Assembly: GCA_013151585.1 (NCBI GenBank)
Contig: JAADHY010000066.1
Location: forward strand, 1 to 8,236
Length of the DNA: 8,236 nt
Direction of reading: 5' to 3'
Source of the DNA: Planctomycetota bacterium
GTDB taxonomy: Bacteria > Planctomycetota > Planctomycetia > Planctomycetales > Planctomycetaceae
In this document: one piece after another, positions 1 to 6,554 of the stretch
Layout: each line of letters starts with the position of its first letter
Position numbering within the stretch: position 1 is the first letter of the stretch
The notes under the pieces: generated by a model
Databases searched by the model: none
What the model saw: only the letters and a program-made list of their open reading frames with translations
What the model was told of the DNA's origin: nothing
Position numbers and translations under genes: made by a program

Positions 1-1044
1 CACGCTCCGCCGGCAACGAGTGCCCAAACGACGTAAGCTCGCACTTTCATTCTTCCGATCCCCGTGGTTTTTTCAAATCTTGGCCAGAATACTCAGACGT
101 CGCGATCCTGCCGGCGCCGCAACGCGCCCGAATCCACGTCCCAATCCTGCCGCCTCGTCTTCGATCCTCCCTGCGGCCGTCTCTCTCAAGAGCGGCTCTG
201 AGAACCCCGCCCCAGGCCGGGCGCCCGCAGTCCGCCCCCGCAGCCCGAAGGACGCTGGCTCGGTCACCCTCCGACCACTTGGTGGGAGCACGAATCGCCT
301 GCCGAGGGGCAGCGGGAAAGCGACCCAGAATTGACAACGCATTTCGGCAGCCGGCCCACTCTCCGGAGAACGCGACCTGCGATCCATGCCGAAAAACGCC
401 CCTTGCGGCTGAATCCCCGGTGAGGCCCCGGCGCGCAACGGAGTTCTATGATTCCCTTCAGTCTATCTAACGGCGGCGAATGAGTGAACAGGGCGCAGCA
501 AAAAATGACCAAAGACCGAAAAAGAGTGGGCCGGACTTTTACTCACCTTCCCAAGCCTCCCCAGACCTCAAAGCCGGTACGGATCGTATGGAATGAGTTG
601 CCTTTGAGCGTTCGCGAGCGTCTGTCTCGACGATTCCAGCCACTCGACCAGCCGCTGGCCGAGGTTTCCGGGAAGTTCCGGCTCAGTGCCTCGACGCGCT
701 CCTGGCCCCCACCCCTCCGCCGTCCGTCAACGCAGCGACTCTTGTCTCTATCTCGGACCAATCCGTTACCGTGGACCGTCCGAGAGACCGGGCGAAAAGC
801 TCGTCTGAAGCGCGAAGGAGGCAACTCGTGGTCCCCTCGGGGACGCGGCGGCTTGTTGCCACTTGCGAAGGATTCGGGCTATCGGCGTGCCCGCCGCGGG
901 GTTCGGTCCGCCAACGGCCGAACACGAGCCAGAGCCCATCCGTTTCGGGATGTGGGTGCGAAAACGCACGGCGTTCGCAAGTCGTGGCCCTCCCAAGTCT
1001 TGCGCAAAGACCTCGCGATCTGAAAAAGCGTCGCTCCCCGGGAG

Positions 1045-1067
1045 CCGCCAATTGGCGGTAAACCGCC
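1045..1067. promoter_or_regulatory. Perfect 14-bp palindrome plus third half-repeat
   Basis: CCGCCAATTGGCGG at 1045-1058 is its own reverse complement over all 14 bases. CCGCC recurs at 1063-1067, so the central GGCGG (1054-1058) can pair either with the copy before it or with the copy after it across a short TAAA loop. A symmetric site about 210 bp before the receptor start is a plausible operator for a dimeric regulator. The adjacent response regulator is one candidate binder, but that is inference. Confidence 0.35.
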
Positions 1068-1121
1068 TCAGATTGGTCAAGCGTTACTTCCGAACAGAAC
1101 GAAAGGAACGGGCCCTGAGGC
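1065..1121. repeat. 7-bp inverted repeat with 43-nt spacer
   Basis: GCCTCAG at 1065-1071 is matched exactly by its reverse complement CTGAGGC at 1115-1121. The first arm overlaps the third CCGCC half-repeat, so this pairing competes with the small hairpin there. It may be part of the receptor's leader structure or may be chance. Also visible nearby is a direct repeat TCTGATCG at 1122-1129 and 1166-1173. Confidence 0.25.
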
Positions 1122-1171
1122 TCTGATCGGACGTGCGCATATGATAAGTCGTCTGCGTCTTCGCGTCTGAT

Positions 1172-1250
1172 CGCGATCCTGGCGCAAACCAGGGATGCGG
1201 GCGGGGCTGCCGACCGCCGGGTCTTCGGGGCAGACGTCGCCCTGAGCGAC
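1172..1250 (+). promoter_or_regulatory. Structured leader: three hairpins before the receptor start
   Basis: Three stem-loops follow one another directly upstream of the ribosome binding site. The first (1172-1199) pairs CCTGG (1178-1182) with CCAGG (1189-1193) around a CGCAAA loop, and continues outward through AT/AT and CGC/GCG with single-base bulges at 1175 and 1194. The second (1207-1233) pairs CTGCC with GGCAG and, inside it, GACC with GGTC around a GCCG loop, leaving TTCGG (1224-1228) unpaired. The third (1236-1250) pairs GTCGC with GCGAC around CCTGA and ends immediately before the GAGG of the binding site. The arrangement suggests post-transcriptional control of the receptor, but I match it to no known riboswitch. 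Confidence 0.35.
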
Positions 1251-1263
1251 GAGGTAAGGGGGG
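1251..1263 (+). promoter_or_regulatory. Ribosome binding site of the receptor gene; decides the start
   Basis: GAGG (1251-1254) is followed by AAGGGGGG (1256-1263). The purine run lies 7 nt before ATG at 1271, a normal distance. It directly abuts the alternative GTG at 1265, which is too close to be initiated from this site. The site is therefore the reason to prefer ATG 1271. Confidence 0.6.
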
Positions 1264-1270
1264 CGTGGCG

Positions 1271-3397
1271 ATGGTTCGGGCCAATTGCAAAGAGCAACAA
1301 CCACGATGGCCAAACTTGGCGGTACCTCTGCTGCTGGTTGGGGTCGCTGCCGTTTCGGCCTTTGGCCGGGAGCCAGCGGGTCAGATGGCGGTTTCCGCCG
1401 CGGCCGAGCCGGCTGGTTTGAACCGCACGGACGAAGACGATGCCCGCGGTGCCAGCGAGCCATTGGATGAATCTCTGTTGGAACTGGACATCGAGCAGTT
1501 AGGCCACGTCGACGTGGTCGTTCCTGCCTTCGATGTCGAAGTCACGTCGGTCACGAAATCCGAAAGCACAGTCGGTCATTCGCCGACGGCCATCTTCGTG
1601 ATCGATCAGGAGATGATTCGGCGCAGCGGGGCGACGAGCGTTCCAGAGCTCCTCCGGATGGCTCCGGGAATCCACGTGGCTCGAGCCGGTTCCGGTGTCT
1701 GGGCGATTTCGGCACGTGGCGGCAACGGCGTCTTTGCCAATAAGCTGCTGGTCCTGATCGACGGACGCAGCGTTTACACCCCTTTGTTTGCCGGCGTCTA
1801 CTGGGACGTCCAAGACCTGGTGCTCGAAGATATTGACCGTATCGAGGTGATCCGCGGTCCCGGGGCGAGCGTCTGGGGAGCCAACGCCGTCAATGGAGTC
1901 ATCAATATCATCACCAAGAAAGCCAATCAAACTCGGGGCACGCTCGTCAGCGCCATCGGCGGTACGGAAGACAGGACGATCACGTCCGTCCGTTATGGAG
2001 GGCAGATCTCCGAAAATGTCTCTTACCGCGTCTACGGCAAGCACCGCGAAGTGGACCACGGGTTCTTGCCCGGCGGAGCTTCGGACGACTGGCGACAAGG
2101 CCGGTTCGGATTCCGAATCGATTGGGAACCGCAGTCGTGCGCGGCGGCGAATACTGACCAGGTGACCGTGCAGGGCGACTACTACATCGGCGAGACCGGA
2201 CTGCGATGGTTTGATTACCAACCCGCTCCCCTTTTTGTCCAGACGATCCCCGACGACGAACGAGTTGAGGGAGGGAACATCCTCGCGAGGTGGACACATC
2301 GAACAAGTGATTCGACTCAGTACTGGCTCCAATTCTACTTCGACCAAGCGAACCGGCGGAATCGTTATCTCAGCCAGCAGATCGGAACGCTCGACGTGGA
2401 GTTCGTGCATGCGTCACGTCCCGCCGAAACACACCAATTGACTTGGGGACTCCACTACCGGCACGTGCGCGATGACTTGCCCTCCTTGAACCCGTCCCGC
2501 ATCGAATTCGTGCCTCGCCGACGTCGCACCAACCTGATTAGCGGATTCATCCAGGACGAAATCACCCTAATCGAGGACGCGTTGTTTTTCACATTGGGTA
2601 CGAAGTTGGAGCACAATGCTTTCACGCAAATAGAGGTGCAGCCCACGGCGAGAATCCTGTGGAGCATTGATTCTCGACACGCTGCCTGGGCGGCTGTTTC
2701 TCGCGCGGTGCGCACGCCCTCGCGCTACGAAGACGACATTCGACTGATCATGGGCGTGCTCCCCGCACCGGGGCCGCCGACCTACTTGATGTACGCGGGC
2801 GATCGAGGGGTCGAAGCCGAGCAGATGATCGCGATGGAAGCTGGCTACCGCGCGCAGCCAGTTGATAGTTTTTCTTGGGACGTCGCCGCATTCACGTACG
2901 GCTATCGCGACTTGATCAACTGGGTCGTCGACGCCCCTTATGCCTCGCCGATTGGAACCATCATCCCGCTGGTTGCCCGCGACTTGCCCGATTGGGAATG
3001 GGGGTACGGTGTCGAATTGGCCGCCGAGTGGCAAGTTACACCGCAGTGGAAGCTCTTCGGGAACTACACCTTTCGCCACTTCGACGCCGGAGCTTTCTCT
3101 CCGAACGTGGTTTACTTGCAATCGTCGTGGGACTTACCGAGCAATTGGGAATTCGATCTGATCGGAGCTTACGTGGACGACGTCGAGAGACTTCCCGATT
3201 CGCCCGTCCCGAGCTTCGACACGAGCGACTACATCAGTTTGGCATTACGGTTGGCTTGGCATTACAGCGAAGCGTTGGAGTTTGCCGTGGTGGGGCAGAA
3301 CCTGCTTGATGAACACCGGCGGGAGTTCCTCTCCGAGCTCCATGCCGGGTCGGAAGTTCAGCGGGCCGTGTACGCCCAAGTGATTTGGCGACGCTGA
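1271..3397 (+). CDS. TonB-dependent outer-membrane receptor
   Basis: This is a 708-residue outer-membrane receptor of the ferric-siderophore/colicin receptor superfamily, a gated barrel that imports a ligand using TonB-ExbB-ExbD energy. A signal peptide is visible: basic residues, then a hydrophobic core at about 17-31. Residues 71-90 resemble the acidic stretch that precedes the plug in this family. The plug domain spans about 91-216, with IRRSGATSVPELLRM (116-130), NKLLVLIDGRSVYTPLF (157-173) and RIEVIRGPGASVWGANAVNG (190-209). The remaining ~490 residues are rich in alternating aromatic and polar strands typical of the 22-stranded barrel. A conserved GQNLLDEH motif lies near the C-terminus. 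The usual terminal aromatic residue is replaced by WRR. ATG 1271 is preferred over GTG 1265 because of the binding-site spacing. Plug wording of this kind recurs in receptors that sit next to YfiR-type genes, as here. The ligand is unknown; the role could be transport, signalling or both. Confidence 0.93.
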   Translation: MVRANCKEQQPRWPNLAVPLLLVGVAAVSAFGREPAGQMAVSAAAEPAGLNRTDEDDARGASEPLDESLLELDIEQLGHVDVVVPAFDVEVTSVTKSESTVGHSPTAIFVIDQEMIRRSGATSVPELLRMAPGIHVARAGSGVWAISARGGNGVFANKLLVLIDGRSVYTPLFAGVYWDVQDLVLEDIDRIEVIRGPGASVWGANAVNGVINIITKKANQTRGTLVSAIGGTEDRTITSVRYGGQISENVSYRVYGKHREVDHGFLPGGASDDWRQGRFGFRIDWEPQSCAAANTDQVTVQGDYYIGETGLRWFDYQPAPLFVQTIPDDERVEGGNILARWTHRTSDSTQYWLQFYFDQANRRNRYLSQQIGTLDVEFVHASRPAETHQLTWGLHYRHVRDDLPSLNPSRIEFVPRRRRTNLISGFIQDEITLIEDALFFTLGTKLEHNAFTQIEVQPTARILWSIDSRHAAWAAVSRAVRTPSRYEDDIRLIMGVLPAPGPPTYLMYAGDRGVEAEQMIAMEAGYRAQPVDSFSWDVAAFTYGYRDLINWVVDAPYASPIGTIIPLVARDLPDWEWGYGVELAAEWQVTPQWKLFGNYTFRHFDAGAFSPNVVYLQSSWDLPSNWEFDLIGAYVDDVERLPDSPVPSFDTSDYISLALRLAWHYSEALEFAVVGQNLLDEHRREFLSELHAGSEVQRAVYAQVIWRR

Positions 3398-3633
3398 CGT
3401 TTCGCTTCAGAAGATCAGGAAACACTGACAAATTGTTGACAAAACGTTTGGTGGGATGCGACGAAGGATGGCCCTGCGGTGCATCCGTTTGGGGAGCAGA
3501 ATTCTCCCACCGCTTTGGACGCACGGCGGCAGCGGCCCGCCGCATACCAGAGCGCGAACGATATTCCCGTTTCAGAAACCAGAAGTAGCCTCAAGGACAC
3601 GACGAGCCAAATTGGCCCTTTAGCGAGCGAACG
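3398..3633. promoter_or_regulatory. Spacer with possible promoter and a GCCAA-A-TTGGC palindrome
   Basis: The 236-bp gap between receptor and YfiR-like gene begins with its most AT-rich part, which holds a repeated TGACAAA (from 3426 and from 3437) and a TTGACA hexamer at 3436-3441, a possible -35 box without a clear -10. GGGAG (3492-3496) can pair with CTCCC (3504-3508), but no T-run follows, so this is not a clear terminator. GCCAAATTGGC at 3606-3616 is a perfect palindrome around one central A, ending 17 bp before the next gene. It shares half-sites with the palindrome upstream of the receptor. The gap leaves open whether the two genes are co-transcribed. Confidence 0.3.
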
Positions 3634-4375
3634 ATGAACGAGCGACCCTGGATACAACCAGATCGCCACACGAGCCGGCGCGCCGGCGTCGGGCGGCTTG
3701 TCCTCCTCCCGCCCTTCGGCGCGACGGTCTCCGTGGCCGTCTGCATGCTGGGGATGGCTCTGGCCGCGACCGCTCTTCCCGCCCAAGTCACCTACATCGA
3801 CCGCGAGTATCAAATCAAAGCGGCCTACTTGTATCACCTGATCAAGTATGTCCGCTGGCCCGAAACGTCGCGGCTGGCAAGCCAGAACGCCGGAAAGTCG
3901 CCGTTCGTCATTACCGTCCTCGGGCAGAATCCGTTCGGTGGCTCCCTGAAACACATTGCCGCAACACGACGCATTCGAGGCCGGCCGATCCGTTTGGAAT
4001 TTGTCCAAAACCCGGATGCAATCCCCGATTGTCATATTGTTTTTGTGCCGGCAACCACCTCGGAAAAATTCCGTCAAAGCGTTTTGAGGGAAACCAGATC
4101 GGCCGATTCTCGTCGTCGGTGAGTCGGCTGGCTTTGCGGAAGCGGGAGCCATGATCAACTTTTACGTCGAAGAAAACCGGGTGAGATTCGAGATTAACAC
4201 CGAAGCTGCGTCCCGAGTCGGGCTATCCTTTAGCGCGAAGTTACTCCAGATCGGTCGGCGGGTGGCGACCACGAGCCAGGCAAACAGCGGCGGCGCCAAG
4301 CGGCCGCTCCGGAGAACGGAGCCGCCTCTCGAGGAGAAGGTGTTTGGAACCCTCTCGCGACGCGAACAGTTTTGA
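3634..4375 (+). pseudogene. YfiR/DUF4154-family periplasmic protein, frameshifted
   Basis: YfiR-type proteins are small exported proteins; Pseudomonas YfiR binds and represses the membrane cyclase YfiN in the periplasm. The first frame has a long basic N-terminus, a hydrophobic segment at about 31-48 and a likely cleavage near ALPAQ (residue 50). It then shows the family signature YQIKAAYLYHLIKYVRWPE (59-77) and the core strand CHIVFVPA starting at Cys133. It stops early at 4120-4122. The missing half of the domain continues in the next frame from about 4091: PILVVGESAGFAEAG, then MINFYVEENRVRFEIN (from 4151), ending at TGA 4373-4375. The switch must occur between the stop of the second frame at 4085-4087 and about 4093. 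Deleting one G or A from GGGAAA (4088-4093) restores one frame of about 246 residues, longer than usual because of a basic tail of roughly 38 residues. This is a true inactivating indel or a homopolymer sequencing error. The restored mature protein has a single cysteine, so it lacks disulfides known in Pseudomonas YfiR. Confidence 0.82.
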
Positions 4376-4442
4376 ACTCTCATCGGTCGAGAAACATGAC
4401 CAACCTTCGCGCCTTGTCCGAAGAGAAGACGTCCCCGCAGAG

Positions 4443-4493
4443 CCCTCACCCGGCCGCCTGCGGCGGACACCCTCGTCCGCGAGCGGGGAAGGG
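4443..4493. repeat. REP-like GC-rich palindromic element (candidate)
   Basis: The segment begins CCCTCACCCGG and ends GCGGGGAAGGG. Inside are GCCGC-CT-GCGGC (4454-4465) and a second imperfect hairpin, CCCT (4470-4473) against AGGG (4490-4493). CCCTCACCC followed by a self-complementary GC block and a GGGAAGGG/GGGAGAGGG end resembles dispersed intergenic repeats I know from other GC-rich bacteria. Only one copy is present in this window, so its repeat nature cannot be shown here. Confidence 0.3.
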
Positions 4494-4652
4494 ACCAAAG
4501 GTTGGTGGCCTCCGAGCACAAGCCATCCCTTCTTCCTCCGGCAAGATGTCGGTTCGGAACACAGAATCAATGGTGTGCCTTGCAAGCATGTTGACGATCG
4601 AAGGCTCAAACCGTGTGAAGACGCTCCCCTAGACTCTGTCGCTCCTGGCAGA

Positions 4653-4701
4653 AAGCTGCGTCCGGGGGCCGGGCCGCAAGGCCCGGTCTCCGGCGGAGCT
4701 T
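4653..4701. repeat. Strong 49-nt hairpin with GCAA tetraloop
   Basis: The 5' arm (4653-4675) and the 3' arm (4680-4701) pair almost completely. The inner stem is CCGGGCC (4669-4675) with GGCCCGG (4680-4686) around the GNRA-type loop GCAA (4676-4679). It continues through CCGGGGG (4662-4668) with TCTCCGG (4687-4693, two G-T wobbles), CG/CG, one bulged T (4661), one G-G mismatch (4658/4696) and closes with AAGCT (4653-4657) against AGCTT (4697-4701). That gives about 21 base pairs. No T-run follows, so it is not a standard intrinsic terminator. It could be a transcript-stabilising or processing structure, an attenuator, a dispersed palindromic repeat or a small RNA. Confidence 0.6.
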
Positions 4702-4763
4702 GATCGCACGAGAGCCGTGTCGAGATGTCCCAGCGAGGAGCCTTTTGACGAAAGTTTTCGAAC

Positions 4764-4767
4764 GGAG
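4764..4767 (+). promoter_or_regulatory. Ribosome binding site of the histidine kinase
   Basis: GGAG lies 11 nt before ATG 4779. The spacing is slightly long but acceptable, and no better start is seen nearby; the chosen start leaves a short basic N-terminus before the first membrane segment. Confidence 0.45.
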
Positions 4768-4778
4768 CTTCCTTCAAG

Positions 4779-6545
4779 ATGGATTGGCATCACTGGATTC
4801 GACGTCTACGCGATTTGTCGATCCGAAACAAGTTGATTCTTTTCGGAACGATGACGGCCGCGGCCGCGCTGCTGCTAGCGGGGATCGTCTTCATCGTCAC
4901 CGATGTCCAATCTATGCGACGGAATATGGTACACGAATTCCGCTCGTTGGCCGACATTCTTTCCAGCAACCTTGTTGCGGCGGTCACCTTTGACGACGCG
5001 GCAACAGCGCAGGAATTGTTGGGATCGGTCCAGCGCGAGCCATCGGTTCTGGTCGCAACCGTTTTCGATCGAAACGGCCAAGTCTTTGCGCAATACCGCC
5101 GCCAGCCTGAGTACGAGGGACCCCAGGAAAAGCGAGTCAGCATCCACGGCCACGTTTTCACTTCCGACGGCTATTTGCTCATCGCAACTCCGATCAACGA
5201 CGGCGACGAAACGATCGGCACATTGCAACTGCGCGTCTCAATGGACCGTTTGAGCGAGCAAGTGACGACGTACGCCTCGACGGCCGCGGCGGTCCTCTTT
5301 CTGGCCATGGGGGCGTCTGTGATGTTTGCGACGGTGTTTCAGGGGCTGTTGTCGCGCCCCATTCGCAATTTGGCCGAAGTCGCTGCGCGCGTGTCCGATC
5401 ATCAAGACTTCTCTATCCGCGTGCAAAAGCCTTCGTCCGACGAAGTGGGGGATCTTTACGACGCGTTCAATCATATGTTGGAACAGATCGAGGCGGGCCA
5501 ACACGCTCTGCAGGACTCGTACGAGCAGCTCGAAGTCCGCGTGATCGAACGCACGCAGCAGTTGATGCAGGCCAACGAAGAACTGCGTCGGGAGATCGTC
5601 GAGCGAGAGAAGGCCGAACGGAAACTTCGCGGCGTCCAAGAAGAGTTGGTCGAGACGGCTCACCGCGCCGGAATGGCGGAAATCGCCACTGGAGTGTTGC
5701 ACAACGTCGGCAACGTGCTGACCAGCGTCAACGTGTCTTCGAACCTGGCCATGGAAAAAATCCGCCGCCTCGGCGTTCAAGACATGGTCAAAGTCGCCCA
5801 GTTGCTGGAAGAGCATCAGGATGACCTGGGACGGTTCATGACAGAAGATAAACGAGGCCGTCACCTGGCGCCGTTCCTGATCGAGCTGAGTCAGTACATG
5901 GTCCATCAAGAGGCGGAGGTGATCGAAGAGCTCAAATCCCTCCAGAAGAACATCGATCACATCAAGGAGATCATCGCCGTTCAGCAGTCGCACGCGCGCA
6001 TGACGGGTTTCGTTCAAGAAGTCGTGCTTAGCCAGATCATCGACGACGCCATTCAGATCAACATGGCCTCGATGGAACGGCACCGAATCCGGATCGTTCG
6101 GGATTACGAGCAGATTCCTCCTGTTCTGGCAGAGAAACAGAAGTTGATGCAGATTCTGATCAATCTGCTCAGCAACGCCAAGCACGCATTGCGTGACTGC
6201 GACCACCCGGACAAGCGGATTATCGTCCGACTGAAGCGCCAGGGCGAGGACCGTGTTCGGATTGAGGTGGAGGACAACGGCGTGGGGATCAACGAAGAAA
6301 ACCTGACTCGCATCTTTGCGCACGGATTCACGACGAAAAAGGACGGTCACGGTTTCGGGCTTCACGGCGCGGCTCTGCACGCCAAGGAAATGGGCGGTTC
6401 GTTGGTGGCACGGAGCGACGGCCCCGGACGGGGCGCCGTCTTTACGCTTGAGTTTCCCATCAAGCCAGCCGAAAAGCTAAAGAGAAAGCCGACTCAAGAG
6501 ACGACCGCTGATTCAGAATCCTCACAGGCCCCCGCTTTGGCATAG
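4779..6545 (+). CDS. Membrane sensor histidine kinase, CHASE8-like sensor + HAMP + HNVGN-type kinase core
   Basis: A 588-residue inner-membrane kinase. TM1 is at about 19-41; the periplasmic part (42-163) carries EFRSLADILSSNLVAAVTFDD (53-73) and a VFDRNGQVFAQY strand, the pattern of the CHASE8 sensor known from YfiN-type cyclases. TM2 is at about 164-187. HAMP (188-240) has the RPIRNLAEVAARVS and DEVGDLYDAFNHML halves. A charged coiled coil fills 241-295. The phosphoacceptor box is GMAEIATGVLHNVGNVLTSV with His308. About 158 residues separate His308 from the N-box Asn466 (NLLSNAKHAL), more than in ordinary kinases; this long helical segment is typical of the HNVGN subfamily. DNGVGI (499-504), FTTKKDGHGFGLHGAALHAK and MGGSL complete the ATP-binding site, so it should be catalytically competent. 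The tail after 560 looks disordered. No receiver or cyclase domain is attached. The stop is 9 nt before the response-regulator start, so the two form an operon and probably a pair. The signal is unknown; the YfiR-like neighbour is the obvious candidate partner. Confidence 0.93.
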   Translation: MDWHHWIRRLRDLSIRNKLILFGTMTAAAALLLAGIVFIVTDVQSMRRNMVHEFRSLADILSSNLVAAVTFDDAATAQELLGSVQREPSVLVATVFDRNGQVFAQYRRQPEYEGPQEKRVSIHGHVFTSDGYLLIATPINDGDETIGTLQLRVSMDRLSEQVTTYASTAAAVLFLAMGASVMFATVFQGLLSRPIRNLAEVAARVSDHQDFSIRVQKPSSDEVGDLYDAFNHMLEQIEAGQHALQDSYEQLEVRVIERTQQLMQANEELRREIVEREKAERKLRGVQEELVETAHRAGMAEIATGVLHNVGNVLTSVNVSSNLAMEKIRRLGVQDMVKVAQLLEEHQDDLGRFMTEDKRGRHLAPFLIELSQYMVHQEAEVIEELKSLQKNIDHIKEIIAVQQSHARMTGFVQEVVLSQIIDDAIQINMASMERHRIRIVRDYEQIPPVLAEKQKLMQILINLLSNAKHALRDCDHPDKRIIVRLKRQGEDRVRIEVEDNGVGINEENLTRIFAHGFTTKKDGHGFGLHGAALHAKEMGGSLVARSDGPGRGAVFTLEFPIKPAEKLKRKPTQETTADSESSQAPALA

Positions 6546-6554
6546 GCGTGCGAC

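Larger units (their letters stand above)
1..1170. other. Gene-poor GC-rich region upstream of the receptor gene
   Basis: No coding region here convinces me. The open frames on both strands are rich in Arg, Pro, Ser and Gly, overlap one another, lack clear ribosome binding sites and contain no motif I recognise. This is what GC-rich non-coding DNA produces. I looked for tRNA-like cloverleafs, CRISPR repeats and insertion-sequence ends and saw none. Small inverted repeats occur, for example GTTCGG at 901-906 with CCGAAC at 918-923, and CTGCC at 299-303 with GGCAG at 308-312. A TTGACA-like hexamer lies at 331-336 but has no convincing -10 partner. The stretch could be a long spacer, a decayed gene or an untranslated RNA region. 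Confidence 0.55.
4376..4778. other. 403-bp spacer before the histidine kinase
   Basis: No credible gene fits here. Open frames crossing it have weak starts and Arg/Pro/Ser-rich, motif-free translations. It contains a GC-rich REP-like element (4443-4493) and a very strong hairpin (4653-4701), then a plain ribosome binding site for the kinase. The length and internal structures make it unlikely that the kinase is simply translated as the next member of a tight operon with the YfiR-like gene. A promoter within it is possible, but I see no clear -35/-10 pair. Confidence 0.5.

Noticed and set aside
484..1023. 179-residue open frame on the plus strand
   Set aside because: Starts at a GTG without a binding site; the product is Arg/Ser/Pro-rich with no motif, and overlaps equally long frames in other phases.
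1183..1233. Cyclic-di-GMP (GEMM-I) riboswitch, suggested by GCAAACC and by the YfiR link
   Set aside because: The second conserved block (GACGCAAAGCC-like) is absent and the hairpins do not match the known two-arm fold.
683..1300. 205-residue open frame on the minus strand
   Set aside because: No recognisable domain or binding site; it overlaps the receptor leader and start. GC-rich DNA gives such frames often.
1499..2410. 303-residue minus-strand frame opposite the receptor gene
   Set aside because: It is the antisense shadow of the well-supported plug and barrel sequence.
4085..4093. Programmed ribosomal frameshift in the YfiR-like gene
   Set aside because: A +1 shift would be needed and I see no rare codon, stop in the shift codon or stimulatory site of known type; an indel is simpler.
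3415..4158. 247-residue minus-strand frame opposite the YfiR-like gene
   Set aside because: No motif; the plus strand carries clear DUF4154 family sequence in both frames.
4344..4703. 119-residue frame crossing the spacer before the kinase
   Set aside because: Overlaps the end of the YfiR-like gene and runs through the palindromic elements; composition is not protein-like.
5238..6380. 380-residue minus-strand frame opposite the kinase
   Set aside because: Antisense shadow created by strong third-position GC bias; the kinase motifs are unambiguous on the plus strand.
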